From assembly GCF_001636545.1 (NCBI RefSeq), contig NZ_JFHK01000020.1, positions 1 through 64,000 on the forward strand: a stretch of 64,000 nt of DNA, written 5' to 3'. The position numbers and the translations under genes were made by a program. The notes beneath the pieces are model-generated. The model was given only the letters and a program-made list of their open reading frames with translations. It did no database searches and was not told the DNA's origin. Positions within the stretch are counted from its first letter, which is position 1. Every line of letters starts with the position of its first letter. Shown here piece by piece: positions 25,559 through 33,342 of this stretch. This DNA is from Kosmotoga arenicorallina S304. GTDB taxonomy: Bacteria; Thermotogota; Thermotogae; Petrotogales; Kosmotogaceae.

Positions 25559-26236
25559 TTATTCTCTTTCTCCAAGCTTTCTCAAAGCATTTTTGTTTAT
25601 CAGCTTCACCCTTTTGCCTTCTTGAATTATCATGCCCTCTTTAGCAAGTTCGGAAAAGGCTCTTGAAAGGGAAGGTCTTGTTACTCCAAAAAAGCTTGCC
25701 AGTTCATCTTTGGTAATTTCAAGAGTGAGTTCACTCTTTCCGGCGGCTTTTTCAAGAAGGTATTGAGACAGTTTTTCTTTCAGTGAATTTAAAGAAAAGA
25801 AATACACTTTCTTTGCCAGCAATGTGACCCTGTCACCCATATCTTTCAGCAATCCTCTCAGGAACTTTTCCTTTGTCATGCATAATTCCAAAATTAGCTC
25901 TTTTTTCATGGAAAGCATTACCGTTTTATCAGAAGCGACGATATCCACAGGCATTGTGGGTTCGGAAGAAAAAAGTATTGCACTGGCTAAAATAGATGGA
26001 GCTTCTATCTTTTCCAGCACCACTCTTTTGCCTTCCGTATCCTGCATTTCGGTAGATACTTTCCCTTTTAGCAGAAGCAAAAGAGCGTTACATTTGTCTC
26101 CCCTATGCTTTATTATTTCTCCCATACTATAATGTTCAAGCCATGATCCGTTTTTTCTGAAAAGGGCTTCGAGTTCACCTACGTTAAATTCTTCAAAAGG
26201 CTTAAGCCTGGAGAGATTTACAATAAGGTCATTCAC
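25559..26236 (-). CDS. Crp/Fnr family transcriptional regulator, likely HcpR-type
   Basis: 225 residues from a GTG preceded by AAGGTGGGG. An upstream ATG 24 bp earlier lies inside the operator and has no ribosome site. The N-terminal cNMP-like sensor domain (about 10-120) contains GEIIKH..GDKCNALLLLLKGKV. A dimerisation helix follows, then a winged HTH with ITKDELASFFGVTRPSLSRAFSELAKEG as recognition unit. No N-terminal Cys cluster of the FNR type is present, so sensing may involve haem or another ligand, as in HcpR proteins. It diverges from the DUF438-hcp operon. The palindrome between them suggests that it activates hcp and represses itself. Confidence 0.85.
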   Translation of the reverse strand: MNDLIVNLSRLKPFEEFNVGELEALFRKNGSWLEHYSMGEIIKHRGDKCNALLLLLKGKVSTEMQDTEGKRVVLEKIEAPSILASAILFSSEPTMPVDIVASDKTVMLSMKKELILELCMTKEKFLRGLLKDMGDRVTLLAKKVYFFSLNSLKEKLSQYLLEKAAGKSELTLEITKDELASFFGVTRPSLSRAFSELAKEGMIIQEGKRVKLINKNALRKLGERE

Positions 26237-26253
26237 GAGTATTCCCCACCTTC

Positions 26254-26267
26254 GTAACATATGTTAC
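26254..26267. promoter_or_regulatory. Crp/Fnr-type operator between regulator and hcp operon
   Basis: GTAACATATGTTAC is a perfect 14-bp palindrome. Its centre (26260.5) lies about 41.5 bp before the transcription start predicted from the -10 hexamer at 26290-26295. This is the class II activator position. It also lies upstream of the regulator's ribosome site, fitting autoregulation. Confidence 0.75.
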
Positions 26268-26289
26268 CGCAAGTAGTTTCCAATGAGAT

Positions 26290-26295
26290 TATACT
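26290..26295 (+). promoter_or_regulatory. -10 element of the DUF438-hcp operon
   Basis: TATACT at 26290-26295. The position 17 bp upstream reads CCGCAA, not a -35 hexamer, which suits an activator-dependent promoter. RNA would begin near 26302. Confidence 0.6.
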
Positions 26296-26336
26296 TTAGT
26301 TGATGAGAAATTCCAACCAAAAAAGGAGGAATTAGA

Positions 26337-27509
26337 ATGTTAGACAACAGCGAGAAACGGGAAATGTTGAAGAAAATGCTAAAAAAATTACACAATAATC
26401 CCGAAAAACTCGAAAGCATAAAAACACAATTTTCTGGACTAATAAGAGAATTAACACCTGTGGATATTTCCAGAGTGGAACAGGAATTGATAGAAGAAGG
26501 AATTCCTGCGGAAAGCATTCAGCTAATGTGCGATGCCCATCTGGAACTTTTCAAGAAGGCGATCGTTGAGGACGAAATCGAAGTAGAGCCCTGGCATCCC
26601 ATTCATATCCTTGTTGAAGAGCACAGGGATATGATGAATCAATTTGACAATTTCAGAAAATTCATGTTGGAAAAGATAGAAAATATTGGAGAAATGCTCT
26701 CCAAAACATTGGAATATTTTGATCAATTGGAGCTCTATTTTCTGAAAGAGGAAAACGGGCTCTTTCCTTTTATAGAAAAGCACGGTGTCGTACAACCGCC
26801 TGCGATTATGTGGAAAGAGCATGACCAGCTAAGAGAATGGAGAAAAGAATTAAAAAGACTTTCTGAAAATCCTCATGAAAACCATAAAGAAATTGCAAAT
26901 CTGGCTCTTGCAATTACCGAGCTTTTAACTGACCATGTTTATAAAGAACACAAAGTGCTATTTCCAACGGCTCTGAAACTGGTATCTCCTGAAGAGTGGA
27001 AAGAGGCAAGGAAAGCTTTTGATGAAATCGGATATTTCTCTTACAAACCTTCACCCTTTTATCTTGAAAACCAGGTCCCTCAAATTTCCGAAAGCTTGAT
27101 AAACCTTGGCAGTGGCTATATGACCCCGGAGCAGCTAAAACTCATGCTGGATCATTTGCCCTTCGACATTACCTTTGTGGATGAAACGGACACGGTGAAA
27201 TTTTTCAGCGAAAATCCGGAAAGGATTTTCACCAGAACCAGGGCTATTGTTGGCAGGAAAGTTCAAAATTGCCACCCGCCAAAAAGCGTTGATATTGTGA
27301 ACAAAATTCTGAAAGACTTCAAAGAAAGAAAGAGAAATGATGCGGATTTTTGGTTGAAGCTTGGCGATAAGTATATCTACATAAAATATATTGCGATTCG
27401 TGATTCAGCGGGGAAATATATCGGAACGCTGGAAGTTTCTCAAAACATTGCGCCTATTCAAAAGATCTCAGGTGAAAAAAGAATTTACGATGAAAAGAAG
27501 GAGGTATAA
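26337..27509 (+). CDS. DUF438-hemerythrin-PAS protein
   Basis: 390 residues. The N-terminal DUF438 domain (about 10-75) includes LIRELTPVDISRVEQELIEEGIPAESI. A hemerythrin HHE domain (about 90-225) follows, with the iron ligands H in HPIHILVEEH, E in EENGLFPF, H in KEHDQL and H..E in TDHVYKEHKVLFP. A PAS domain (about 275-380) with LPFDITFVDETDTVKFFS and IVGRKVQNCHPPKS ends the protein. The family is thought to handle or sense NO or oxygen through the di-iron centre. It lies 3 bp before hcp, in a two-gene operon with an AAGGAGG ribosome site for each gene. Expression is predicted to be under the adjacent Crp/Fnr regulator. Confidence 0.9.
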   Translation: MLDNSEKREMLKKMLKKLHNNPEKLESIKTQFSGLIRELTPVDISRVEQELIEEGIPAESIQLMCDAHLELFKKAIVEDEIEVEPWHPIHILVEEHRDMMNQFDNFRKFMLEKIENIGEMLSKTLEYFDQLELYFLKEENGLFPFIEKHGVVQPPAIMWKEHDQLREWRKELKRLSENPHENHKEIANLALAITELLTDHVYKEHKVLFPTALKLVSPEEWKEARKAFDEIGYFSYKPSPFYLENQVPQISESLINLGSGYMTPEQLKLMLDHLPFDITFVDETDTVKFFSENPERIFTRTRAIVGRKVQNCHPPKSVDIVNKILKDFKERKRNDADFWLKLGDKYIYIKYIAIRDSAGKYIGTLEVSQNIAPIQKISGEKRIYDEKKEV

Positions 27510-27512
27510 GAA

Positions 27513-29183
27513 ATGAGCATGTTCTGTTATCAGTGTTCAGAGGCATCAAAGGGTACAGGCTGTACAATCAGCGGAGTTTGTGGAAAGAGCCCCGGTGTCG
27601 CTCATTTGCAGGATTTTCTTGTATGGCTGCTGAAAGGGCTTTCATATTGGGCGGTTAAAGCAAGAAAACTCGGTTTGACCGACCAGGAAGCGGATCTTTA
27701 TGTTGCAGAAGGGCTTTTTACCACCATAACAAACGTTAATTTTGATCCAGAAAGCCTTGGGGCGAAAATCGAAAAAGCTCTTAAAATAATAGACAGAGTA
27801 AAAGAGGCTTTTCTCAACGCTTACAGAGAAAAGGAAGGCATTGATTTCAACGAAGAAGTACCCGAAGCCGCATCCTGGAATATACCCGGTGGATTGGAGA
27901 TCTGGGAACTTAAAGGAGCGGAAGTCGGAGTTTTATCGACGAAAGATGAAGATATTCGTTCTTTGAGAGAACTCCTCATTTATGGGTTAAAAGGTATAGC
28001 AGCTTATACAGACCACGCGTATATATTAAAACATTCCGATATTTCAATACTTGAGTTTATTGAAGAAGGGCTTGCAGCCACACTCGATGATTCATTAACT
28101 GCACAGGATTACATTTCTCTGGTGCTAAAAGCCGGTGAATTTGCAGTCAAAGCAATGGCACTTCTCGATCAGGCAAATACCAGCGCTTATGGGCACCCTG
28201 AAATAACAGAAGTTTATACGGGCACGTACGCGGGTCCTGCCATTCTCGTAAGCGGACATGATCTCCTGGACCTTGAAGAAATACTCAAACAAACTGAAGG
28301 AACCGGGATAAGAGTTTATACGCATGGCGAAATGCTACCTGCCCATGCCTATCCCGGACTTAAAAAATACAAACATCTCGCTGGCAATTATGGTTCTGCC
28401 TGGCACAACCAGCAAAGGGAATTTGCAGCATTTAACGGTGCAATTGTCATGACAACCAATTGTATGCAAAAGCCCCTGGATAGCTACAAAGACAGGATAT
28501 TCACCACCGGGCTTGTCGGCTGGCCCGGGGTAAAGCATATTCCCAATAGAACAGATGGACAGCCCAAGGATTTCTCGCCGGTTATTGAAAAGGCCTTGAG
28601 CCTGAAAGGGCTTGAAGAAAAGCCTGGAAAGAAAATCGTGATTGGTTTTGCTCACAACCAAACCCTCGCATTAGCCGAAAAAATCATAGACGCTGTAAAG
28701 AGTGGAAAATTGAACAGATTTGTTGTCATGGCCGGTTGCGATGGACGCATAAAAGAAAGAGAGTACTATACAGAATTGGCAAAGGAATTGCCGGGTGATA
28801 CAGCCATTTTAACAGCGGGTTGTGCAAAGTACCGCTACAATATGCTTGACCTTGGCGACATTGATGGTATTCCAAGAATTATTGACGCAGGGCAGTGCAA
28901 TGATTCCTATTCTCTGGTTGTAACTGCCCTCAAGTTGAAAGAAGCCTTTGGCCTAAAAGATATCAACGACCTTCCTATATCATACGATATTGCCTGGTAT
29001 GAGCAAAAAGCCGTTACGGTTCTTCTTGCACTGCTGCATCTTGGTGTTAAAGGGATAAGGCTTGGGCCGGTCCTTCCTGCTTTTCTCTCTGAGAATGTTG
29101 TCAAGGTCCTTGTGGAGAATTTTGATATCAAACCCATTTCTGATGTTAAGCAAGACCTTGAATTAATTCTGAAAGGCATGTAA
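27513..29183 (+). CDS. hcp: Hydroxylamine reductase / hybrid-cluster protein
   Basis: 556 residues. The N-terminal cluster motif is C-x2-C-x8-C-x5-C ([21 protein letters not shown]), the spacing of strict-anaerobe Hcp. The length is close to that of class I proteins with the full three-helix domain. Hybrid-cluster ligands are visible in [19 protein letters not shown] (about 312), [17 protein letters not shown] and [11 protein letters not shown] (about 457). The protein reduces hydroxylamine and is linked with NO detoxification and S-nitrosylation. It follows the hemerythrin-type gene and is the operon's last gene, ending at a clear terminator. Confidence 0.96.
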   Translation: MSMFCYQCSEASKGTGCTISGVCGKSPGVAHLQDFLVWLLKGLSYWAVKARKLGLTDQEADLYVAEGLFTTITNVNFDPESLGAKIEKALKIIDRVKEAFLNAYREKEGIDFNEEVPEAASWNIPGGLEIWELKGAEVGVLSTKDEDIRSLRELLIYGLKGIAAYTDHAYILKHSDISILEFIEEGLAATLDDSLTAQDYISLVLKAGEFAVKAMALLDQANTSAYGHPEITEVYTGTYAGPAILVSGHDLLDLEEILKQTEGTGIRVYTHGEMLPAHAYPGLKKYKHLAGNYGSAWHNQQREFAAFNGAIVMTTNCMQKPLDSYKDRIFTTGLVGWPGVKHIPNRTDGQPKDFSPVIEKALSLKGLEEKPGKKIVIGFAHNQTLALAEKIIDAVKSGKLNRFVVMAGCDGRIKEREYYTELAKELPGDTAILTAGCAKYRYNMLDLGDIDGIPRIIDAGQCNDSYSLVVTALKLKEAFGLKDINDLPISYDIAWYEQKAVTVLLALLHLGVKGIRLGPVLPAFLSENVVKVLVENFDIKPISDVKQDLELILKGM

Positions 29184-29186
29184 TAA

Positions 29187-29212
29187 GCAGGGGCATTGGC
29201 CTCTGCTTTTTT
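29187..29212 (+). terminator. Terminator of the hcp operon
   Basis: GCAGGGGC-ATTG-GCCTCTGC, an 8-bp stem with one G-T pair, followed by TTTTTT. It starts 4 bp after the hcp stop. Confidence 0.85.
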
Positions 29213-29306
29213 ATCCTATTTGCTTTCGAGCCTATTTAATTTCCAATGAAATTACCATGCAAAAGAATATAATTGATACGCATTTACATGAAGGGGGGAG
29301 GTTTTT

Positions 29307-29852
29307 ATGAAAAGGTACTTCTTCATCTTGGTTGTTGTTGCGCTTGGCGCGTCGATATTCGGAGTATGGCAACCTGCCACAGATTACAGGGAATTCGAAT
29401 ATGTTTCATATAGCTACCAGATTGTTGATGGTGATGCAACAACGACCTTTACAATCACGACGTTCATAAAGAAAACAGATACTGGCTATACTGTAACCAA
29501 CCAGATAGTTCAAGAATTCCCGGACGAGCCCCTTGACATGGTTACATTGACAGGAGGGTTTTACAGCTATGTCGCTATGTTCTTCATGAACCCCATGAGC
29601 ATGATGCTGATGAACTATCTTGATTTTGAAGAAATGTTGCCGATGAAAATAATGGGGTTTGGAACCATAAGATACGAAGGCGAAGAGGAAGTCGGCAAAT
29701 ACAAAGGTCAAAAAGTGGTTCTTTATGATGAAGAGAAGGAACCTGTATTTTCGTGGGTGATTAACCCTGAAATGCCGCTGGTAATAAAAAGCGTGCTATA
29801 TGATGAAAATATGACGTTGACACTGCTGGATTACAAAATGGCCGGGAAGTAA
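29307..29852 (+). CDS. Small exported protein of unknown function
   Basis: 181 residues with a signal peptide (MKRYFFILVVVALGASIFG). The mature protein is a series of beta strands (FEYVSYSYQIVDG, TTTFTITTFIKK, YTVTNQIVQEF, TIRYEGEEEVGKYKGQKVVLYDEE, SWVINPEMPLVIKSVLYD). This looks like a lipoprotein-localisation or DUF-type barrel that could carry a hydrophobic ligand. A methionine-rich segment MFFMNPMSMMLMNYLDFEEMLPMKIM lies at about 91-116. GGGGGGAGG precedes the ATG. It is a single gene with its own terminator. Confidence 0.7.
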   Translation: MKRYFFILVVVALGASIFGVWQPATDYREFEYVSYSYQIVDGDATTTFTITTFIKKTDTGYTVTNQIVQEFPDEPLDMVTLTGGFYSYVAMFFMNPMSMMLMNYLDFEEMLPMKIMGFGTIRYEGEEEVGKYKGQKVVLYDEEKEPVFSWVINPEMPLVIKSVLYDENMTLTLLDYKMAGK

Positions 29853-29870
29853 TTTGGTCCCTTAGCGACA

Positions 29871-29904
29871 AAGCCCCGCACCTGTTAATTTTTGTGTGGG
29901 GCTT
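29871..29904. terminator. Bidirectional terminator
   Basis: AAGCCCCGCAC pairs with GTGTGGGGCTT (one G-T pair) around a 12-nt AT-rich loop, between the convergent exported-protein and ABC-ATPase genes. Confidence 0.75.
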
Positions 29905-30895
29905 CCTTAAATTCCATGCTTTGGTAGATATCTCTTACCACTTCTTCTATACCCGGGTCTTTTATTTTGAAATCTTCTACTTCAAATTTTTTTATGATTT
30001 CTCCTGCCAAAAGTGCAGGGTTGTAACCGTTCTTGATTCTTATAGTTATTTCCCCTTCTTTTTCGTAGAATTCACCATTATGATTTCGTATGAAATTTCT
30101 TTGCGTTTCAGAGAGGGAATAATGGCTTTCTTTCAACCTGATTTTTAACAACCGCGGAAGAGCTGTCTTACTCTTTAACGAGGATAAGCTGCCTTTATAT
30201 ATCAGCTGCCCGTGATTTATGATAAGTATTTCATTACACAGAGCTTCTATATCGTTTAAATCATGAGTCGTGAGAAAAATCGTTTTTCCTCTGGCATTAA
30301 GTTCTTTGAGAAAATTTAAGACCCTGTGTTTTGACACAACATCAAGGCCAATTGTGGGTTCATCAAGAAACAAAATTTCCGGGTCATGTATCATACACGC
30401 AGCAAGCTCTGCTCTCATTCTCTGCCCAAGACTCAGTTGCCTTACTGGTTGCTCGTAAAATTCCATTATTTCGAGCCTATCAATTAGAAAGCTCAATTGT
30501 TTCTTGAATTTAGCTTCTGAAACGCTGTATATTGCCCTTAAAACCTTGTATGTATCTTTCACAGGTAGATCCCACCACATCTGTGTCTTTTGGCCAAAGA
30601 CGACCCCGATGTTTTTCACGTACTTCTTTCTCTCTATCCACGGACAAAAGCCTGCAACATTTATTTCCCCGAAAGAAGGGGTAAGTATACCTGTAAGCAT
30701 TTTTATGGTTGTGGATTTCCCGGCGCCATTTGGACCAATGTAGCCCAGAAATTCTCCTTTTTCAGCGGCAAAAGAGATGTCTCTAACGGCATGGATTATT
30801 TTCTTTTCCCGTCTGAACCTCTTCCTTTTATATATTGTGTAGTTCTTATATAGATTGGAAACTTCGATGTATTTATGGTAAAAGGAAAGAATCAA
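29885..30895 (-). CDS. ABC-2 family ATPase without adjacent permease
   Basis: 336 residues. Walker A is GPNGAGKSTT (about 54-63), the signature LSLGQRMRAELA, Walker B ILFLDEPTIGLD and the His switch TTHDLNDIEAL. The sequence GVVFGQKTQMWWDLPV and the C-terminal extension of about 90 residues are typical of the subgroup paired with the ABC2_membrane_6 (DUF990) permease pair. No such permease lies on either side. The protein may act with permeases elsewhere, or the gene may have been separated by rearrangement. It overlaps the upstream MgtC-like gene by ATGA on the same strand. Confidence 0.85.
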   Translation of the reverse strand: MILSFYHKYIEVSNLYKNYTIYKRKRFRREKKIIHAVRDISFAAEKGEFLGYIGPNGAGKSTTIKMLTGILTPSFGEINVAGFCPWIERKKYVKNIGVVFGQKTQMWWDLPVKDTYKVLRAIYSVSEAKFKKQLSFLIDRLEIMEFYEQPVRQLSLGQRMRAELAACMIHDPEILFLDEPTIGLDVVSKHRVLNFLKELNARGKTIFLTTHDLNDIEALCNEILIINHGQLIYKGSLSSLKSKTALPRLLKIRLKESHYSLSETQRNFIRNHNGEFYEKEGEITIRIKNGYNPALLAGEIIKKFEVEDFKIKDPGIEEVVRDIYQSMEFKEAPHKN

Positions 30896-31539
30896 TCGCC
30901 AAGATCCATTGAAATTATTCCTTCAATACTGGCGAACTCGACGATGTTTTTCTTCAGGATTTTGTAGTCTTCGCTTGAAATAACGAGTTCAAAATTTATA
31001 TTGTCTTCATCGGTCTCTATTTCTATATGGAGGGGGGTAATTTTCAGCTTTTCGAGTTCTTCTGTTAGCTTTTCCATAGCGTGTTTCTTGTGCATTTCTA
31101 TAGTTACTGTTCGCTTGTTTCCTTTACCGGCAAAAATATCAACCCTTTTGAATACAACAACTATCAACAGGACAATAGCTGTCGCGACAAAAGAGAGGAG
31201 GTATTCTCCGGCTCCAAAACCCATACCAATCGCTGCGGTTACCCAAAGGGTAGCTGCTGTTGTAAGGCCCTTAACAGAAAATCCTTTTTTCAATATAGTT
31301 CCTGCCCCAAGAAAGCCAATACCTGACACAATTTGAGCAGCCACCCTGCCTGGATCGCCAGTTTCCCCGTCAAAAAAGGCGAAGATCGACAGAACTGTTA
31401 TAAATGCAGCACCGACTGATATTAAAGCGTGGGTGCGCAAACCCGCTGGTCTTTGTATCCTTTCTCTTGTGAACCCTATTAAAGCACCTGAAACAGTTGC
31501 AGAAATTAATCTGAGAACCAGATCAGCAAATTCAGGCAA
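30892..31539 (-). CDS. MgtC/SapB family membrane protein
   Basis: 215 residues from a TTG at 31539 that follows AAAGGA. The frame extends further into repeat-derived sequence, which I reject as coding. The N-terminal membrane domain with ISATVSGALIGFTRERIQRPAGLRTHALISVGAAF is the MgtC signature. RVAAQIVSGIGFLGAGTILKKG and VKGLTTAATLWVTAAIGMGFGAG complete the conserved hydrophobic part. The C-terminal about 80 residues resemble an ACT-like cytoplasmic domain. MgtC-type proteins affect magnesium homeostasis and F-type ATPase in other bacteria. It shares an mRNA with the downstream ABC ATPase. Confidence 0.88.
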   Translation of the reverse strand: MPEFADLVLRLISATVSGALIGFTRERIQRPAGLRTHALISVGAAFITVLSIFAFFDGETGDPGRVAAQIVSGIGFLGAGTILKKGFSVKGLTTAATLWVTAAIGMGFGAGEYLLSFVATAIVLLIVVVFKRVDIFAGKGNKRTVTIEMHKKHAMEKLTEELEKLKITPLHIEIETDEDNINFELVISSEDYKILKKNIVEFASIEGIISMDLGD

Positions 31540-31691
31540 AACACCAGATCCTTTCGCAAGTTTTTGTATAAAGAATATATCATATAGTCTGTTAATTGCA
31601 AAAATCGAGAAACAAGAAAATCGTTGTGCGTTGTTCGTTGTACGGCAATTATTTCCATCCATTCTTGCTCTCTCCATGTTTTTCTGCCGTC

Positions 31692-31769
31692 AACTGCGCA
31701 GCAGTTCGAGACAGCCACGAAGTGGTTCGAAACAACTCCGCAGGAGTTCATAACAATCCCGAAGGGATT
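31692..31769 (+). repeat. Array A of four 15-nt mini-hairpins, 21-bp period
   Basis: Units are AACTGC-GCA-GCAGTT, AGCCAC-GAA-GTGGTT, AACTCC-GCA-GGAGTT and AATCCC-GAA-GGGATT at 31692, 31713, 31734 and 31755. They are separated by 6-nt spacers CGAGAC, CGAAAC and CATAAC. Stems differ but stay self-complementary, and each loop is GNA closed by a C-G pair. Confidence 0.9.
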
Positions 31770-31894
31770 CATGTCGTTTTCTCAGCTTTTCAAGCCGCGC
31801 ACAACCTACAACCGACAACCCACAACGAAAAAATGAGAGCCGAGAAGGCGAGAAAAAGTAACCGAGATTCCGAGATTCGAGAGAACTTCTAAAC

Positions 31895-31991
31895 ACCAGC
31901 AGAGCTGGTCATGGCAACTCCGAAGGAGTTCATAACACTGGCGTAGCCAGTCATACCCACGCGCAGCGTGCTTACCCGCTGCATAGCAGCT
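31895..31991 (+). repeat. Array B of five mini-hairpins, 20-21-bp period
   Basis: Units are ACCAGC-AGA-GCTGGT (31895), AACTCC-GAA-GGAGTT (31916), ACTGGC-GTA-GCCAGT (31937), CACGC-GCA-GCGTG (31958-31970) and GCTGC-ATA-GCAGC (31978-31990). Spacers include CATGGC, CATAAC and CATACC. Confidence 0.88.
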
Positions 31992-32061
31992 CTCGGTTCT
32001 CGTTCCATTCTCACCCTCTTGCCCTCTGTCGCATTTACTTTTTTTCAAAGATGTTTTCTGC

Positions 32062-32105
32062 TATACTTTCAGAACAACTTCGGATACTCTACTGCGATAG
32101 AGTAT
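32062..32105 (+). promoter_or_regulatory. Promoter -10 and 5'-UTR hairpin of the lipase-like gene
   Basis: TATACT at 32062-32067 is a likely -10. The leader then holds ATACTCTA-CTGCGA-TAGAGTAT (32084-32105), a perfect 8-bp stem ending a few bases before the AAGAGG ribosome site. It may stabilise the mRNA or affect ribosome access. Confidence 0.55.
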
Positions 32106-32122
32106 GGGAAAAGAGGTATATT

Positions 32123-33304
32123 ATGAAAAAAGGTGCTATATCCCCCACTTTGGTGATGCTAATCAGTATCGCGCTGGGTTCAATTCTTCTTTATTTGTTT
32201 CCCATAAAGCCCCTTCCAGCTCCAGAGGGAGAATTCCAGATTGGTTTAAGAATTCTGGAACTTGATATGGATAAGAGAGAATTGGCTTCAGCGAATCCAA
32301 ATGAAAAACGCAGAGTGCTCTTAGACATCTGGTACCCCGCAGCAAGCTCTGAGGGTTATGAGAGGAGCAAGTGGTTAAGAGAGCCGATATACTTTGAAGC
32401 TGTTGAAGGAACACATAACATTCCCAGGGCATTAATCGAACATGCAGGGCAGGTAAGAACAAATTCGCACATTGACGCTCCCGCATTCAGAAAAGAAGGG
32501 GGGTATCCAGTTGTTATGCTTTTTCCAGGAACCCCTGCCCTTGTTTCTTTATACTTCAACTATGCGGAGACTCTCGCAAGCAATGGATATATCGTTGTGG
32601 GTGTGGAGCAGAGTTACGCAAACATAGCTGTACAGTTCAACGATAGGGCAATCATTTATGATAGGTCGGCTGAAGGAGATCTGGTGAGCAGAATCAGCCA
32701 GGCAGAATCAGAGGACTTAAAAATTCAGGAAACTTTTCAGTACCTCTCTGAAGATATCGACTGGGTTAAAGACTACCTGAAGAAGCTGAACAGTGGAGAA
32801 CAATATCCAGACTTTGAGGGAATCTTCGATTTGGGTAATCTGGTGCTTTTAGGACATTCCGGAGGCGGTGGCATTGTAATTCTTAGGGCCCTGGAAGACG
32901 AGAGCGTGAAAGCCGTTGTGGCGCTTGATCCAGCTATTTTTCCATTTTCTGAAGAACTGCTTTCAAAAGGCATGAACGCACCCTTGTTTATAACGATGAG
33001 CGAAGAATGGCGTGAACAGGAGAAATACAAAAAGCTTGATACTCTAATGGAGTCCAGCAGAAATAAGCTATACGCTTATGAAATAGATGAAATCAACCAT
33101 GCGGATTATGCAATGATTGACTATCTTTCACCCATTGCCAAAATTATTGGCAAAAGTGGAGGATATTTTGGCAGAGGCGGCGAAGAGCTCATGAAAAAAG
33201 CTGTCCTTTCATTTCTGAATGAAGTGATAAAAGGATTTCCATCAGAGCTTGAGGAAATAGCTGGCAAGGCAGAAGAAATACGCTATTTCTCCAATATGAA
33301 ATAA
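32123..33304 (+). CDS. Membrane-anchored alpha/beta hydrolase, PAF-acetylhydrolase-like
   Basis: 393 residues from the ATG at 32123 (AAGAGG site). A 24-codon upstream frame runs from the repeat edge and is not used. An N-terminal hydrophobic segment (LVMLISIALGSILLYLF) acts as anchor or uncleaved signal. LLDIWYPAA opens the hydrolase fold. YPVVMLFPGTPALVSLYFNYAETLASNGYIVVGVEQSYA holds the oxyanion region. LLGHSGGGG carries the nucleophile near Ser246, followed by ALDPAIFPF and a His in EINHADYA. The arrangement is that of bacterial platelet-activating factor acetylhydrolase/dienelactone-type lipases. Its natural substrate, perhaps acetylated or lipid esters, is unknown. It lies between the repeat element and the glycan locus. 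Confidence 0.78.
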   Translation: MKKGAISPTLVMLISIALGSILLYLFPIKPLPAPEGEFQIGLRILELDMDKRELASANPNEKRRVLLDIWYPAASSEGYERSKWLREPIYFEAVEGTHNIPRALIEHAGQVRTNSHIDAPAFRKEGGYPVVMLFPGTPALVSLYFNYAETLASNGYIVVGVEQSYANIAVQFNDRAIIYDRSAEGDLVSRISQAESEDLKIQETFQYLSEDIDWVKDYLKKLNSGEQYPDFEGIFDLGNLVLLGHSGGGGIVILRALEDESVKAVVALDPAIFPFSEELLSKGMNAPLFITMSEEWREQEKYKKLDTLMESSRNKLYAYEIDEINHADYAMIDYLSPIAKIIGKSGGYFGRGGEELMKKAVLSFLNEVIKGFPSELEEIAGKAEEIRYFSNMK

Positions 33305-33307
33305 CAA

Positions 33308-33331
33308 CAGCCGGCTTAAAATAGCCGGCTG
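33308..33331. terminator. Strong convergent hairpin
   Basis: CAGCCGGCT-TAAAAT-AGCCGGCTG, a 9-bp perfect stem between two convergent genes. No strong T-run follows on either strand, so termination may be partial or in both directions. Confidence 0.6.
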
Positions 33332-33342
33332 GGAATATGAAA

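Larger units (their letters stand above)
31605..32020 (+). repeat. Modular repeat element, copy 1 (direct orientation)
   Basis: About 415 bp without a credible gene. Modules in order are a 55-bp block (31606-31660), hairpin array A (31692-31769), a hairpin GCTT-TTC-AAGC with GC-rich flank, four 7-bp units ACAACCT/ACAACCG/ACAACCC/ACAACGA (31801-31828), CGAGA-rich degenerate repeats, hairpin array B (31895-31991), and a terminal block containing TTCTCGTTCCATTCT. A second copy lies inverted at 43281-43640. There the 55-bp block matches at 53 of 55 positions by my alignment. No transposase or target-site duplication is visible. Confidence 0.85.

Noticed and set aside
31692-31991. CRISPR array
   Set aside because: Regular 21-bp spacing suggests it, but the units are variable palindromes with near-constant 6-nt spacers, the reverse of CRISPR logic. 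No cas gene is in the window.
31624-32048. Heptad-repeat proteins in frames across the hairpin arrays (e.g. LRSCFEPLRG pattern)
   Set aside because: A 21-bp period leaves frames open and gives 7-residue repeats automatically. There is no ribosome site, and several frames on both strands are open at once.
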